This document shows, in pieces, positions 53,722 through 62,036 of a stretch of 64,000 nucleotides of DNA; position 1 is the stretch's first letter, and each line of letters starts with the position of its first letter. A model generated the notes under the pieces. It worked only from the letters and a program-made list of their open reading frames with translations, did not search any database and had not been told where the DNA came from. The stretch lies in assembly GCA_045604965.1 (NCBI GenBank), contig JAZUPB010000011.1, forward strand, positions 3,690 through 67,689. Reading direction: 5' to 3'. A program made the translations under genes and the position numbers. This DNA is from JAISGQ01 sp045604965. Lineage in GTDB: Bacteria > Bacillota > Clostridia > Oscillospirales > Acutalibacteraceae.

Positions 53722-54792
53722 TTGAAAAGAATCCTTTCAGTACTCATCGCAATCTCTGTCATGGCAGTCGCACTGGCCGGCTTAACAGGCTGTTCCGACT
53801 CCAATGCCCTTTATGTGTATAACTGGGGCGAATACCTTTCCGTCGGCGAAGACGATATGATCGACGTTAACGAAGAGTTCTATAAGGAAACGGGCATTAA
53901 GGTCGTTTACACCACCTATCCCGATAACGAAAGTATGTATGCCAAGGTTGCAAGCGGCAGCGCAAACTATGATATAGTTATCCCTTCGGACTATATGATC
54001 TCTAAGATGATAAACGAGGATCTCCTTGCTGAGCTTAACTTTGACAATATCCCCAACTACCAGTACATCGACAAGGATTTCGTAAATCCCGTATATGACC
54101 CCGAGAACAAATTCTCTGTGCCTTATATGTGGGGTACTGTAGGTATCTTCTACAACACCAAAATGGTTGACAAGGCCGATATCGAGCGTCTCGGCTGGGA
54201 CATTCTCTGGTCTGAGAAATATGCAGGCAAGATCCTTATGTTCAACAATCCCAGAGATGCTTTCGGCATCGCTCAGCTTAAGCTCGGCTATTCCCTCAAC
54301 ACCACAAACGAGGCTGAGATCAGAGCTGCTGCTAATGAACTTATGAAACAGAAGCCCCTTGTTCAGGCTTACGTTATGGACCAGATATTCAGCAAGATGT
54401 CCAGCGGTGAGGCCGCTATCGCTCCATACTATGCAGGCGACGGCGTCAGAATCATCGAGGATAACCCTGATGTTGCTTTCTATGTACCCGACAGCGGTAC
54501 AAATAAGTTCGTCGATGCTATGTGTGTTCTGAAGAATTCCAAGCATAAGGACTGGGCCGAGCAGTATATCAACTTCCTCTGCGAAAAGGATATCGCTCTT
54601 GCTAACGTTGAGTACGTTGGCTACTCCACTCCCCTCACCACCGTTTTTGACGAGCTCGATGAGGAGACTAAGAACAATCCCCAGTATTATCCCAGCGATG
54701 CACTTCTCGCAAACAGTGAGTTCTTTGTCAATCTTCCCGAGGAGACAAATGAGCTTATGAACCAGCTCTGGGAAGACGTTAAGATGAGCTGA
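53722..54792 (+). CDS. potD: Spermidine/putrescine-binding lipoprotein
   Basis: A 356-residue solute-binding lipoprotein. The signal peptide ends with the lipobox LTGC. The mature protein has the PotD/PotF pattern LYVYNWGEYLS, then YDIVIPSDYMI and VPYMWGTVGIFYN, and acidic residues that would hold the polyamine amines. It feeds PotABC on the outside of the cell. The start is a TTG at 53722 behind GGAGGA, as in potA. It is the last gene of the operon and ends at a terminator. Confidence 0.95.
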   Translation: MKRILSVLIAISVMAVALAGLTGCSDSNALYVYNWGEYLSVGEDDMIDVNEEFYKETGIKVVYTTYPDNESMYAKVASGSANYDIVIPSDYMISKMINEDLLAELNFDNIPNYQYIDKDFVNPVYDPENKFSVPYMWGTVGIFYNTKMVDKADIERLGWDILWSEKYAGKILMFNNPRDAFGIAQLKLGYSLNTTNEAEIRAAANELMKQKPLVQAYVMDQIFSKMSSGEAAIAPYYAGDGVRIIEDNPDVAFYVPDSGTNKFVDAMCVLKNSKHKDWAEQYINFLCEKDIALANVEYVGYSTPLTTVFDELDEETKNNPQYYPSDALLANSEFFVNLPEETNELMNQLWEDVKMS

Positions 54793-54814
54793 TTTATAAA
54801 AGGCTATATAATTT

Positions 54815-54852
54815 AAGTCATCGTATCTTTTAGATACGATGGCTTTTCTTTT
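54815..54852 (+). terminator. Terminator of potABCD
   Basis: About 14 pairs (54815-54828 with 54832-54845, one wobble), then T run. Confidence 0.8.
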
Positions 54853-54977
54853 TCATATATATAGCCGAACCCATACCAGCAGTATAAAAGAAACCATTAA
54901 AATTATATTAAAAGTGAGTTAAAAACTGCGATGATATATGTTAATATATAAACAGATCAGTGAAAGGACGCAGGCAA

Positions 54978-56075
54978 ATGAAAATTAAGATCGCCGAAAA
55001 TATAAAAGCACTTCGCAAACAGAATTCCTTTACACAGGAACAGCTTGCAGAAGCACTTGGCGTAACGGTTGGCGCTGTTTATAAATGGGAGTCGGGTCAA
55101 TCAATTCCCGAGGTCAAGCTGCTGATGGAGCTTGCTGATTTGTTTGAGATTTCTGTTGACACACTCCTTGGCTACGACAGGCAGAACGAGAATATCAAAA
55201 ACAGAATCGAACGCATAAGACAGTATATCATTGAAAAGGATTTTGATGAGGCTATGCTTGAATCTGAGAAAACTCTCAAAAAATATCCCAATAATTTCGA
55301 TGTTGTCTATACTGCCGCAATGGCGTATATGCTGAAATTTTCCGAAAGTAAAGATGAAAAGTCAATGCTGAAATCCAACGAGCTGTTTCGTGCCGCTATC
55401 CCTCTTCTGTACCAGAACGAAAATGGAAGCATAAATGAAACGACAATACTGAACTTTGTGGCACTGAATTATCTCAATGCAGGACAGCTTGAAAAAGGCA
55501 TAGAAATATTAAAGCAGAATAACATATGCAATATCAACAGCCCACGCATCGGATTTACATATACTATGATGAAACAGCCTCTTGAGGCAAGAACATACAT
55601 CTATCAGTCTTATATGAACATTATAAACAACACAATTCATACAATGGGTGGAATGTTCTTTATGTTCGCTCAGCAAAACAATACTCTTTGCATAGATGTC
55701 GGATTATGGCTTGCCGATTTCTTTGAAAGCATCAAAAAGGATAAGGACTGTATTATTTTTGTTGACAAACTGAAAGCGGCTCTTTTTGCCGAGATTGCTG
55801 TAATGGAAGCAGTTTTCGGGAAATATGACGAGGCGGAAAGATACATTGCCGACGCATATGCTCTTGCTGTAAAATTTGACTCTGCGCCGAATTACACAAC
55901 TACTGGCATAAAGTTTTTAATGGGAGAAGACACGGTAGGGATTTCCATAGACGGTCTTGGGGAAACTGCCGTTGACGTAATTGAAAGATTTGTTTTCGGC
56001 TCGACAGAGCCGTCCAAGGCACTTGATTTTGTTAAAAAGAGATTTGATGAATTAAAAAATAAAGAGGAAATGTAA
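54978..56075 (+). CDS. HTH regulator with TPR-like C-terminal domain
   Basis: A 365-residue protein. Residues 1-64 are an Xre-type HTH (NIKALRKQNSFTQEQLAEAL, VTVGAVYKWESG). The rest is helical with TPR-like units (FDEAMLESEKTLKKYPNNFD, LNAGQLEKGIEILKQ), as in Rgg/PlcR-like regulators that bind a peptide or small ligand. The body uses more AT-rich codons than the pot operon. It ends one base before the hydrolase gene, so the two are coupled; it likely controls that gene. The start at 54978 follows AAAGGA nine bases upstream. Confidence 0.8.
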   Translation: MKIKIAENIKALRKQNSFTQEQLAEALGVTVGAVYKWESGQSIPEVKLLMELADLFEISVDTLLGYDRQNENIKNRIERIRQYIIEKDFDEAMLESEKTLKKYPNNFDVVYTAAMAYMLKFSESKDEKSMLKSNELFRAAIPLLYQNENGSINETTILNFVALNYLNAGQLEKGIEILKQNNICNINSPRIGFTYTMMKQPLEARTYIYQSYMNIINNTIHTMGGMFFMFAQQNNTLCIDVGLWLADFFESIKKDKDCIIFVDKLKAALFAEIAVMEAVFGKYDEAERYIADAYALAVKFDSAPNYTTTGIKFLMGEDTVGISIDGLGETAVDVIERFVFGSTEPSKALDFVKKRFDELKNKEEM

Positions 56076-56076
56076 A

Positions 56077-57012
56077 ATGGTATTAAAAGTGATAATAATT
56101 ATTTTAATCACCCTGTGCATTCTTTTGCTAATTGCGTTTGTTAACCACAAAATAAAAACGAAAAGTGAAGAGCCTTTGCTTGAACCTCTCGGCCAACTTG
56201 TAGAGGTTGACGGAAGGAATATGTGTGTTTACACCGAGGGCGAAGGAAATAAAACGGTAATCTTTTTATCGGGCGGAGGAACACCCTCACCGATTCTCGA
56301 TTTCAAATCCCTATACTCACGGCTAACAGACGAATACAGAATCGCTGTTGTAGAGAAATTTGGCTACGGCTTCAGTGATGATTACGACAGGAGCAGGGAT
56401 ATTGATACTATTCTTGAGGACACAAGAGCGGCATTGACCAAAGCAGATTTACAGCCCCCCTATATCCTCTGCCCTCACTCAATGTCAGGACTTGAGGCGA
56501 TATACTGGGCTCAGAAATATCCTGACGAGGTTTCAGCAATCATTGGACTGGATATGGCAGCACCTGAATATTATTCTGATTTAAATATAGGTGTATCTGC
56601 TCTGAAATTCAATCAGGTGCTTTGCGAAATGGGACTGGCGAGACTTATTTCCGGAACTGTAAATATTTTGTATGCAGACTCAGAGCTTACAGATAATGAC
56701 AAGGGTATTATAAAGGCAATTTACAGCAAGCGATGTGTTTCAGACGCCGTTGTAAATGAAGGAAAATCCTGCAAGGAGAATGCAATGATTATTGGCGAGG
56801 GCATTATACCAAGCGTTCCTGTTCTGATGTTTATTTCAAACGCTGACGGTATTAATTATGACAGAAAGAAGTGGATAATCACATCTGTAAAATATGCTGA
56901 AAGTCTTAAAAACGGAAGGTACATACAGCTCGACTGCTCCCATTATGTTCATAATATTGAGTATAAGAAAATAGCTGAGGAAATAAAGAGATTTTTGGAA
57001 ACAGCCGCTTAA
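56077..57012 (+). CDS. Alpha/beta hydrolase, membrane-anchored
   Basis: A 311-residue hydrolase with an N-terminal membrane helix (3-23). The nucleophile elbow is CPHSMSG, a variant of the usual GxSxG, with Ser at the centre; the oxyanion-side FLSGGG lies earlier and a late DCSHYVH supplies the His. Substrate unknown. It starts right after the regulator gene and shares its AT-rich codon use, which suggests the pair arrived together. The start follows AGAGGAAATG, which is also the end of the upstream gene. Confidence 0.8.
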   Translation: MVLKVIIIILITLCILLLIAFVNHKIKTKSEEPLLEPLGQLVEVDGRNMCVYTEGEGNKTVIFLSGGGTPSPILDFKSLYSRLTDEYRIAVVEKFGYGFSDDYDRSRDIDTILEDTRAALTKADLQPPYILCPHSMSGLEAIYWAQKYPDEVSAIIGLDMAAPEYYSDLNIGVSALKFNQVLCEMGLARLISGTVNILYADSELTDNDKGIIKAIYSKRCVSDAVVNEGKSCKENAMIIGEGIIPSVPVLMFISNADGINYDRKKWIITSVKYAESLKNGRYIQLDCSHYVHNIEYKKIAEEIKRFLETAA

Positions 57013-57027
57013 ATTTATGCGTTTATA

Positions 57028-57585
57028 TCATTCACCGAGTTTTCTCAAGGTGTCTTTTCTTATTTCTTCTCTAAGCTCTGTAAGATATTCGGAAAAGGCG
57101 ACCTTATCATCTGCGTAAATCTTGTTGAGCTCATATTCCTTTGGAATCCAGGTTGATAAATCGGAAATGTTATGCTGAATCAACGCTTCCAGCCCATCAA
57201 TGGCTTTGTATATCTTCGCCTCTGCTGTTTCTCTTTTCGCCATTTCGTCGTACAGGGCGGTCATTTCTGCTCTGTTGTTTTCGGGAAGGGTATCAAGCCA
57301 TTCATTAAGCAGTTTTTCTTCGGTTTGCTCATTTACGGCATTTTTTTCGAATGTGGGAATATCGCCTGTAAAGGCTTCGCCCAGATCGTGAATAATACAC
57401 ATTTTTATTACCTTATCCATATCCGCTTCAGGGAATTCGTCCTTAATAAAAAACGCCATCAGTGTCATCATCCAGCTGTGCTCTGCCACGCTTTCGTGTC
57501 TGCCGTTTTTTGTATAGCAATGCCTTGTTGCATCTTTCAGTCTTTCTGCGATGCTCAATGCTTCCAGTAGTTTTCTTGCTTCCAT
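57028..57585 (-). CDS. HD-domain phosphohydrolase (YfbR/HDDC2-like)
   Basis: A 185-residue HD-domain protein. The metal-binding motif is the His in SVAEHSW, the HD pair in IIHDLGE and the late Asp of KAIDGLEALIQHN. Length and the HESVAEHSW opening match YfbR/HDDC2 5'-deoxynucleotidases, which remove phosphate from dNMPs. It is convergent with the hydrolase gene and stands alone. The start is preceded by AGGGAGGC. Confidence 0.88.
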   Translation of the reverse strand: MEARKLLEALSIAERLKDATRHCYTKNGRHESVAEHSWMMTLMAFFIKDEFPEADMDKVIKMCIIHDLGEAFTGDIPTFEKNAVNEQTEEKLLNEWLDTLPENNRAEMTALYDEMAKRETAEAKIYKAIDGLEALIQHNISDLSTWIPKEYELNKIYADDKVAFSEYLTELREEIRKDTLRKLGE

Positions 57586-57619
57586 ATTTAAGCCTCCCTG
57601 TTTATTATTCAGTAATCAC

Positions 57620-57655
57620 AAAGAGACATTTGATATTAGTATCAAATGTCTCTTT
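57620..57655. terminator. Perfect hairpin, probable terminator
   Basis: Perfect 16-bp stem (57620-57635 with 57640-57655) and TTAG loop between two minus-strand genes. It follows the DUF1846 gene; T runs are short on both sides. Confidence 0.55.
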
Positions 57656-57675
57656 TGAGTTTAAACCATAATTAG

Positions 57676-57745
57676 GTTAAGGTTTCTTCCCCTTAATCCC
57701 CTGCAGGAGCTCTGCCCCTGCCCCACGATTTTTGAAAAAATCGTG
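57676..57745. repeat. Cluster of short hairpins
   Basis: Non-coding spacer with TTAAGG...CCTTAA (57676-57694), a GCAGG...CCTGC pairing and a perfect 10-bp hairpin (57724-57733 with 57736-57745). The style recalls the larger hairpin array at 20995 and the MITE-like element at 36824; it may be a remnant of the same kind. Confidence 0.4.
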
Positions 57746-57753
57746 TAAAACTT

Positions 57754-59238
57754 TTATTTCTGGAAGAGCTTGTTGGTCTGATAACGAGGCTCGCAGGTGA
57801 GATTTATTCCGAGCTTGCGCATTGTCATCGAGTCAACCTCGCTGAGGATTACGCTGGAATGTGCTTCACAATTCCTGAGCTTCGAAAGCTGCTGCAGTGC
57901 AAGAGCCGCATTGGGATCTGTTGCGGCACATACGGAAAGTGCAAGAAGCACTTCGTCAGTGTGAAGTCTGGGGTTGACACCTCCCAGATGCTCGACCTTA
58001 AGCTTCTGAACAGGCTCGATAAACTCTGAGGATATAAGATGGATTTCATCGGGAATATCGCAAAGAGCCTTAAGGGCATTGAGAAGCATTGCGGAAGTTG
58101 CTCCCAACAAATCTCCGTTCTTTCCTGTGATTATCCTGCCGTCTGCAAGCTCAATAGCTGCTGTAGGTTCTCCTGTTTCTTCAGAAAGTACCATTGCTGT
58201 ACCGATAACAGGTCTGCATTCTGCGGTAATGTTCGCCTGCTTCATTATAAGCTCTATCTTGCGTACAGGCTCAAAACCCTCTACTCCCTGCTTTGCAAGG
58301 CACATAGCTGCATAGTATCTTCTGACTATCTCCTGACGGGATGCGTCACAGCAGGCTGCATCGTCACTTATACAGTTGCCCGCCATATTTACGCCCATAT
58401 CTGTAGGCGACTGATACGGACAGGTACCAAATATTTTACAGAATATATCATTGAGAACAGGGAAAATTTCAACATCACGGTTATAATTTACTGTAGGTAC
58501 ACCGTAAGCCTGCAGATGGAACGGGTCGATCATATTTACATCGTTAAGGTCTGCGGTAGCCGCCTCGTATGCAAGATTTACAGGATGCTTGAGAGGCAGG
58601 TTCCATATCGGGAATGTCTCAAACTTTGCATAACCTGCACGTATTCCGTGCTTGTGATCGTGGTAAAGCTGAGAAAGACAGGTTGCCATCTTACCGCTGC
58701 CGGGACCGGGACCTGTAATAACAACGAGCTTGCGTTCGGTATCAATATATTCATTCTTACCGTAGCCTTCATCGCTGACTATTTTCTGCACATCGTTAGG
58801 ATAGCCCTCGATAGGATAATGCTTATAATTCTTTATCCCGAGCATATCAAGACGCTTGATAAAGGCATCAGCCGCAGGCTGTCCGTTATACTGCGTAACA
58901 ACAACACTGCCGACATACAGACCAATTCCTCGGAATGCATCAATAAGACGGATCACCTCCATATCGTAGGTGATATTAAGGTCTCCTCGCTTTTTATTGC
59001 TCTCAATAACACTTGCGTTGATGGTGATAACTATCTCTGCTTCGTCCTTGAGTGCGAGAAGCATATTGACCTTACTGTCAGGAGCAAAGCCAGGCAGCAC
59101 TCGTGCTGCGTGGAAATCATCAAAAAGCTTACCGCCGAATTCTAGGTAAAGCTTACCTCCGAAACCGGACAGTCTATTCATAATATGCTCTGACTGAAGC
59201 CTTATATATTTATCATTATCAAAGCCGATGCGTGCCAT
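57754..59238 (-). CDS. DUF1846 family protein
   Basis: A 494-residue protein of DUF1846, found in many Firmicutes. The N-terminus MARIGFDNDKYIRLQSEHI and FGGKLYLEFGGKLFDD, and the loop VVITGPGPGSGKMATCLSQ, which resembles a P-loop, are distinctive. The middle has VNMAGNCISDDAACCDASRQE. The structure is globular and cytoplasmic, and the function is unknown; the GPGSGK loop suggests nucleotide binding. The start at 59238 is set by GGAGGC eight bases upstream. It stands alone on the minus strand. Confidence 0.88.
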   Translation of the reverse strand: MARIGFDNDKYIRLQSEHIMNRLSGFGGKLYLEFGGKLFDDFHAARVLPGFAPDSKVNMLLALKDEAEIVITINASVIESNKKRGDLNITYDMEVIRLIDAFRGIGLYVGSVVVTQYNGQPAADAFIKRLDMLGIKNYKHYPIEGYPNDVQKIVSDEGYGKNEYIDTERKLVVITGPGPGSGKMATCLSQLYHDHKHGIRAGYAKFETFPIWNLPLKHPVNLAYEAATADLNDVNMIDPFHLQAYGVPTVNYNRDVEIFPVLNDIFCKIFGTCPYQSPTDMGVNMAGNCISDDAACCDASRQEIVRRYYAAMCLAKQGVEGFEPVRKIELIMKQANITAECRPVIGTAMVLSEETGEPTAAIELADGRIITGKNGDLLGATSAMLLNALKALCDIPDEIHLISSEFIEPVQKLKVEHLGGVNPRLHTDEVLLALSVCAATDPNAALALQQLSKLRNCEAHSSVILSEVDSMTMRKLGINLTCEPRYQTNKLFQK

Positions 59239-59308
59239 TGCAGGTGCCTCCCTTTGTATGTTCAACAAGTGTCATTATAACACTTTGCATATCCATAAGG
59301 CAATAGTA

Positions 59309-59349
59309 AAAAGCACTGTTTGCAGATTTAAATACTGCAAACAGTGCTT
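59309..59349 (-). terminator. Terminator of TSCPD gene
   Basis: 15-bp stem (59311-59325 with 59335-59349) with T run on the minus strand, after the TSCPD gene stop. Confidence 0.7.
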
Positions 59350-59358
59350 CCTTATCAA

Positions 59359-59613
59359 TTATAATTCGCCGCGCTTATATGCCTCAAGAGCACATGCGAG
59401 CTGGTCGGGGCAGGAAGTATTCTTCATTCCGCACTTGATTCCTTTTAAGCGGCTGATTGCTTCATCAACCTCCATACCCTCTACAAGGGCACCGATACCT
59501 TTTAGGTTTCCGTTGCATCCGCTTGTGTACTTAACATTTTTCAGCACACCGTTTTCAATATCAAAGTCGATCTGTCTTGAACAGGTGCCTTTTGTCATAT
59601 ATGTATATGCCAT
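59359..59613 (-). CDS. TSCPD domain protein (TIGR03905)
   Basis: An 84-residue protein with the TSCPD motif as TSCPDQLACAL and the earlier SGCNGNLKGIGAL. The domain is also found as a C-terminal piece of ribonucleotide reductases; small free forms have no known role. The conserved cysteines (C in TCSRQI, GCNG, IKCGMKN, TSCPD) may bind a metal. No signal peptide. It lies close behind the PHP-domain gene on the same strand, so the two may be co-transcribed. Confidence 0.88.
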   Translation of the reverse strand: MAYTYMTKGTCSRQIDFDIENGVLKNVKYTSGCNGNLKGIGALVEGMEVDEAISRLKGIKCGMKNTSCPDQLACALEAYKRGEL

Positions 59614-59633
59614 AGTGGATCAATGCCTTTCAA

Positions 59634-60476
59634 TCAAAGATTTTTATTAAGCTTTTCGCCAAGTGTTACAAGACGGTCAAGCATATCATCGGGAGTGGTG
59701 TATGTTCCGATGGTTCTAGCCTGTCTCGTATACATTCCGTGGAAATCAGAACCGCCTGTTGCAATAAGTCCGTTGTCTGCAGCAAAACGCTCTATATATT
59801 CGCTCTGCTCCGGTGAACTGCTGGGGCACCATGCCTCAACACCGTGAAGTCCCCTTTCGCAAAGCTCCGGCATAAGCTCTATGCTGTCATACTGGAAAGG
59901 ATGTGCAAGAACTGTAACTGCACCTGCACTTATAAGAAGATCAAGAACTTCGTACACATCGGGATATTCTACCTCAACAAGGCAGGAACCTGTTCCGGGA
60001 GCAAAGAGCTCGTCATAAAGTTCACCGTATGTCGTGGTGGAATAACCGCAGTTCATAAGGGCATTCATTATGTGCTGCTTGAATATATTGGTGCTTCCTG
60101 TGGCACATTTTGTGACCATCTCGACAGTCACAGGATATTTTCTCATTACTCTTGCAAGCATCTGCTGCATTGCCTTTTTACGCGCATCACTGGTACGCTT
60201 ACAAATACCGACAAGTTTATCGGGTCGGCTGCTCATATATCCGAGGATATGGACCTTTCTGCCTCTGACCTTGTCGAAGCAGGACATTTCTACTCCGGGA
60301 ATTACTGTGACTCCCTGACGCTCTCCTATAACTCTTGCACGGCTCGCACCTGCAAAAGTGTCGTGATCTGTTACCGCAATTGCGGAAAGGGTGCTTCTTT
60401 TTGCTATCGCCACCAGTTCATCAAGGCCTGTTGAACCGTCTGAAATTTTGGTGTGACAATGCAAATCTGCGGGCAT
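59634..60476 (-). CDS. PHP-domain phosphoesterase (RnmA/YciV-like)
   Basis: A 280-residue PHP-superfamily phosphoesterase. Metal ligands include DLHCHTKISDGST at the N-terminus, TDHDTF and PGVEMSC, then the late HPFQ and GGSDFHG motifs. This is the layout of the 3',5'-nucleoside bisphosphate phosphatase / RNase AM (YciV) group, which also includes small RNA exonucleases. The start follows AAAGGAG. It lies 20 bases before the TSCPD gene. Confidence 0.88.
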   Translation of the reverse strand: MPADLHCHTKISDGSTGLDELVAIAKRSTLSAIAVTDHDTFAGASRARVIGERQGVTVIPGVEMSCFDKVRGRKVHILGYMSSRPDKLVGICKRTSDARKKAMQQMLARVMRKYPVTVEMVTKCATGSTNIFKQHIMNALMNCGYSTTTYGELYDELFAPGTGSCLVEVEYPDVYEVLDLLISAGAVTVLAHPFQYDSIELMPELCERGLHGVEAWCPSSSPEQSEYIERFAADNGLIATGGSDFHGMYTRQARTIGTYTTPDDMLDRLVTLGEKLNKNL

Positions 60477-60695
60477 ATTATATTCTCCTTTCAGAGCACT
60501 TTCACAGCGGTCGAAGCTCTGTTATTTCATCATTACAAGCCGCACAGCGATAACACTCGGGCGGCATTTATACGCTTAATCATATACAGACCGCTGCAAG
60601 GGAGTTTTGTAAATCTAAAAACAAGGACAAATTCCCTCGATTGTATTATACATCAAATTTTAGATTTAAGCAAGTGAAAAAAATGAAATTTACAT

Positions 60696-60724
60696 AAAAA
60701 GACCTGACGCAAAAGCGTCAGGTC
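60696..60724 (-). terminator. Terminator of tRNA-Gly
   Basis: Perfect 10-bp stem GACCTGACGC / GCGTCAGGTC with AAAA loop (60701-60724) and T5 on the minus strand, directly after the tRNA CCA. Confidence 0.85.
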
Positions 60725-60727
60725 CTA

Positions 60728-60803
60728 TGGAGCGGAATACGAGGCTCGAACTCGCTACCTCCCCCTTGGCAAGGTGGCGCTCTACCAGATGAGCTATGCC
60801 CGC
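60728..60803 (-). tRNA. tRNA-Gly (anticodon GCC)
   Basis: A 76-base tRNA with encoded CCA. Acceptor GCGGGCA pairs with TATTCCGC imperfectly at the last pairs; D arm AGCTCATCTGGTAGAGC; anticodon loop TTGCCAA gives GCC; T loop GTTCGAG. It lies at the edge of the composition change: genes to its left use native codons, genes to its right do not. Confidence 0.93.
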
Positions 60804-60842
60804 ACAACGGATGTTATTGTAGCATATTCCAATAAAAAGTCA

Positions 60843-60872
60843 AGAGCACACCCGGTAAAAAAAGTGTGCTCT
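60843..60872 (-). terminator. Terminator of transglutaminase-like gene
   Basis: AGAGCACAC / GTGTGCTCT stem (60843-60851 with 60864-60872), then a T-rich stretch on the minus strand. Confidence 0.7.
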
Positions 60873-60877
60873 TTCCA

Positions 60878-62005
60878 TCAGCTGTTTACTACGTCCTGAT
60901 AGGTCAGCGGTCCGGAACATCTGGAGTATGCAGAGGTATCCCAGCGGTACTCATTCCACATCTCCTCATCGCTTCGAAGGAAACCGGATTCCGTACCCTG
61001 CAGGATGCACCGTGAAAGATCGATATGATAATAATCATTGCCGATCTGAACGATATTCCAGTAATGTTCCTTCTGATTATAGAAACCGTTCACCGTTTCG
61101 CATGGGATATCCATGGCATTGCAGATGCTCTTCAGAGTCAGTGCAAGACCCTGACTGTTTGCCTCTTTCGTCACGAGGCAGGAATAAACGGAGTTTCCGA
61201 TATACTCATCCTGGTACCGGCACTGTGACGTGATCATGTTGACCGCTTTGAGCAGGGTCTTTTCCGTAAAATCGTCCGAAGACTGTTCGGTGATATCCCC
61301 GATCTTCTCCGCCATTTCCTTCTTCTTATTCTGAAGGTCCTGGATATCGTCCCCGTAAGAGAACTCCACCTCCACCAGGCGCTGCAGCCCGGAGCCGGAA
61401 TACATCTTAACCTGCGTCATGGGGGCCGCAATTGCGATCACGGGATTATCTTCATAGGCAGAGGCGACCAGTTCCCGGATCCCGTCTTCATCCAGAGAAC
61501 AGTTCTTGATGAGAACGACCAGGCGATCCACGAAGGAATCAATGGCCTGTTCCACATAATCGGTCAGTTCGGTGGAAAAGGAGATGGTCCTGATATGTTC
61601 CATCTCCTCCGAACTTCTGGAATAGGAAATGGAGAGATCCGCACCTTCATGGGATACGATATGGTTCATCTCATACTGGATCCCGCTGACGCAGTACACG
61701 CAGAATGCGTCCCGGGTACGAAGTCCCCAGCAGACGTTCTTCAGATCGGAACTGATGTCCCCTTCATAGTTTTCAAAGACGATGGAGCCCTGTTCCTGCC
61801 GCTGGTGTACCAGATCCAGGATCGCCGCTTCCATCTCATAATAATTATGAACGGTGCTGGAATCCCTGTCCGAATCATTGACGGCGACGGGGTACTGCTC
61901 CACCACCGAATATTCCTTGTCGTAAAGACCGCATCCGGAAAGGAGCGAGAATACCAGAACCAGAGACAGCAGGGCTGTCACCCGGCGTACGAACTGTGTC
62001 GGCAT
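60878..62005 (-). CDS. Transglutaminase-like lipoprotein, Cys replaced
   Basis: A 375-residue secreted lipoprotein; signal peptide ends in the lipobox LLSGC. The C-terminal 100 residues have a transglutaminase/papain-like layout: NSQGLALTLKSI, HYWNIV and YYHIDLSR. The usual catalytic Cys of the GVCxGYA-type motif is Ser here, so activity as a transglutaminase or protease is doubtful. The His and Asp are kept. The rest is helical with a coiled-coil near QDLQNKKKEMAEKIGD. Codons differ from the rest of the window (CCG, CTG, CGG common). The start at 62005 has GAGGAGGA upstream. Confidence 0.75.
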   Translation of the reverse strand: MPTQFVRRVTALLSLVLVFSLLSGCGLYDKEYSVVEQYPVAVNDSDRDSSTVHNYYEMEAAILDLVHQRQEQGSIVFENYEGDISSDLKNVCWGLRTRDAFCVYCVSGIQYEMNHIVSHEGADLSISYSRSSEEMEHIRTISFSTELTDYVEQAIDSFVDRLVVLIKNCSLDEDGIRELVASAYEDNPVIAIAAPMTQVKMYSGSGLQRLVEVEFSYGDDIQDLQNKKKEMAEKIGDITEQSSDDFTEKTLLKAVNMITSQCRYQDEYIGNSVYSCLVTKEANSQGLALTLKSICNAMDIPCETVNGFYNQKEHYWNIVQIGNDYYHIDLSRCILQGTESGFLRSDEEMWNEYRWDTSAYSRCSGPLTYQDVVNS

Positions 62006-62036
62006 CTCCATTCCTCCTCTCCAAATAATCAGTGTA

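Noticed and set aside
58039..59145. A 368-codon open frame on the plus strand
   Set aside because: It is fully antisense to the DUF1846 gene, which has a clear family match and ribosome site; the frame has low-complexity Cys/Ile/Tyr-rich content and no start signal.
60728..60803. Genomic island attachment site at tRNA-Gly
   Set aside because: No integrase gene, no repeated tRNA 3' end is in view, and the foreign-looking DNA lies at the 5' side of the tRNA.
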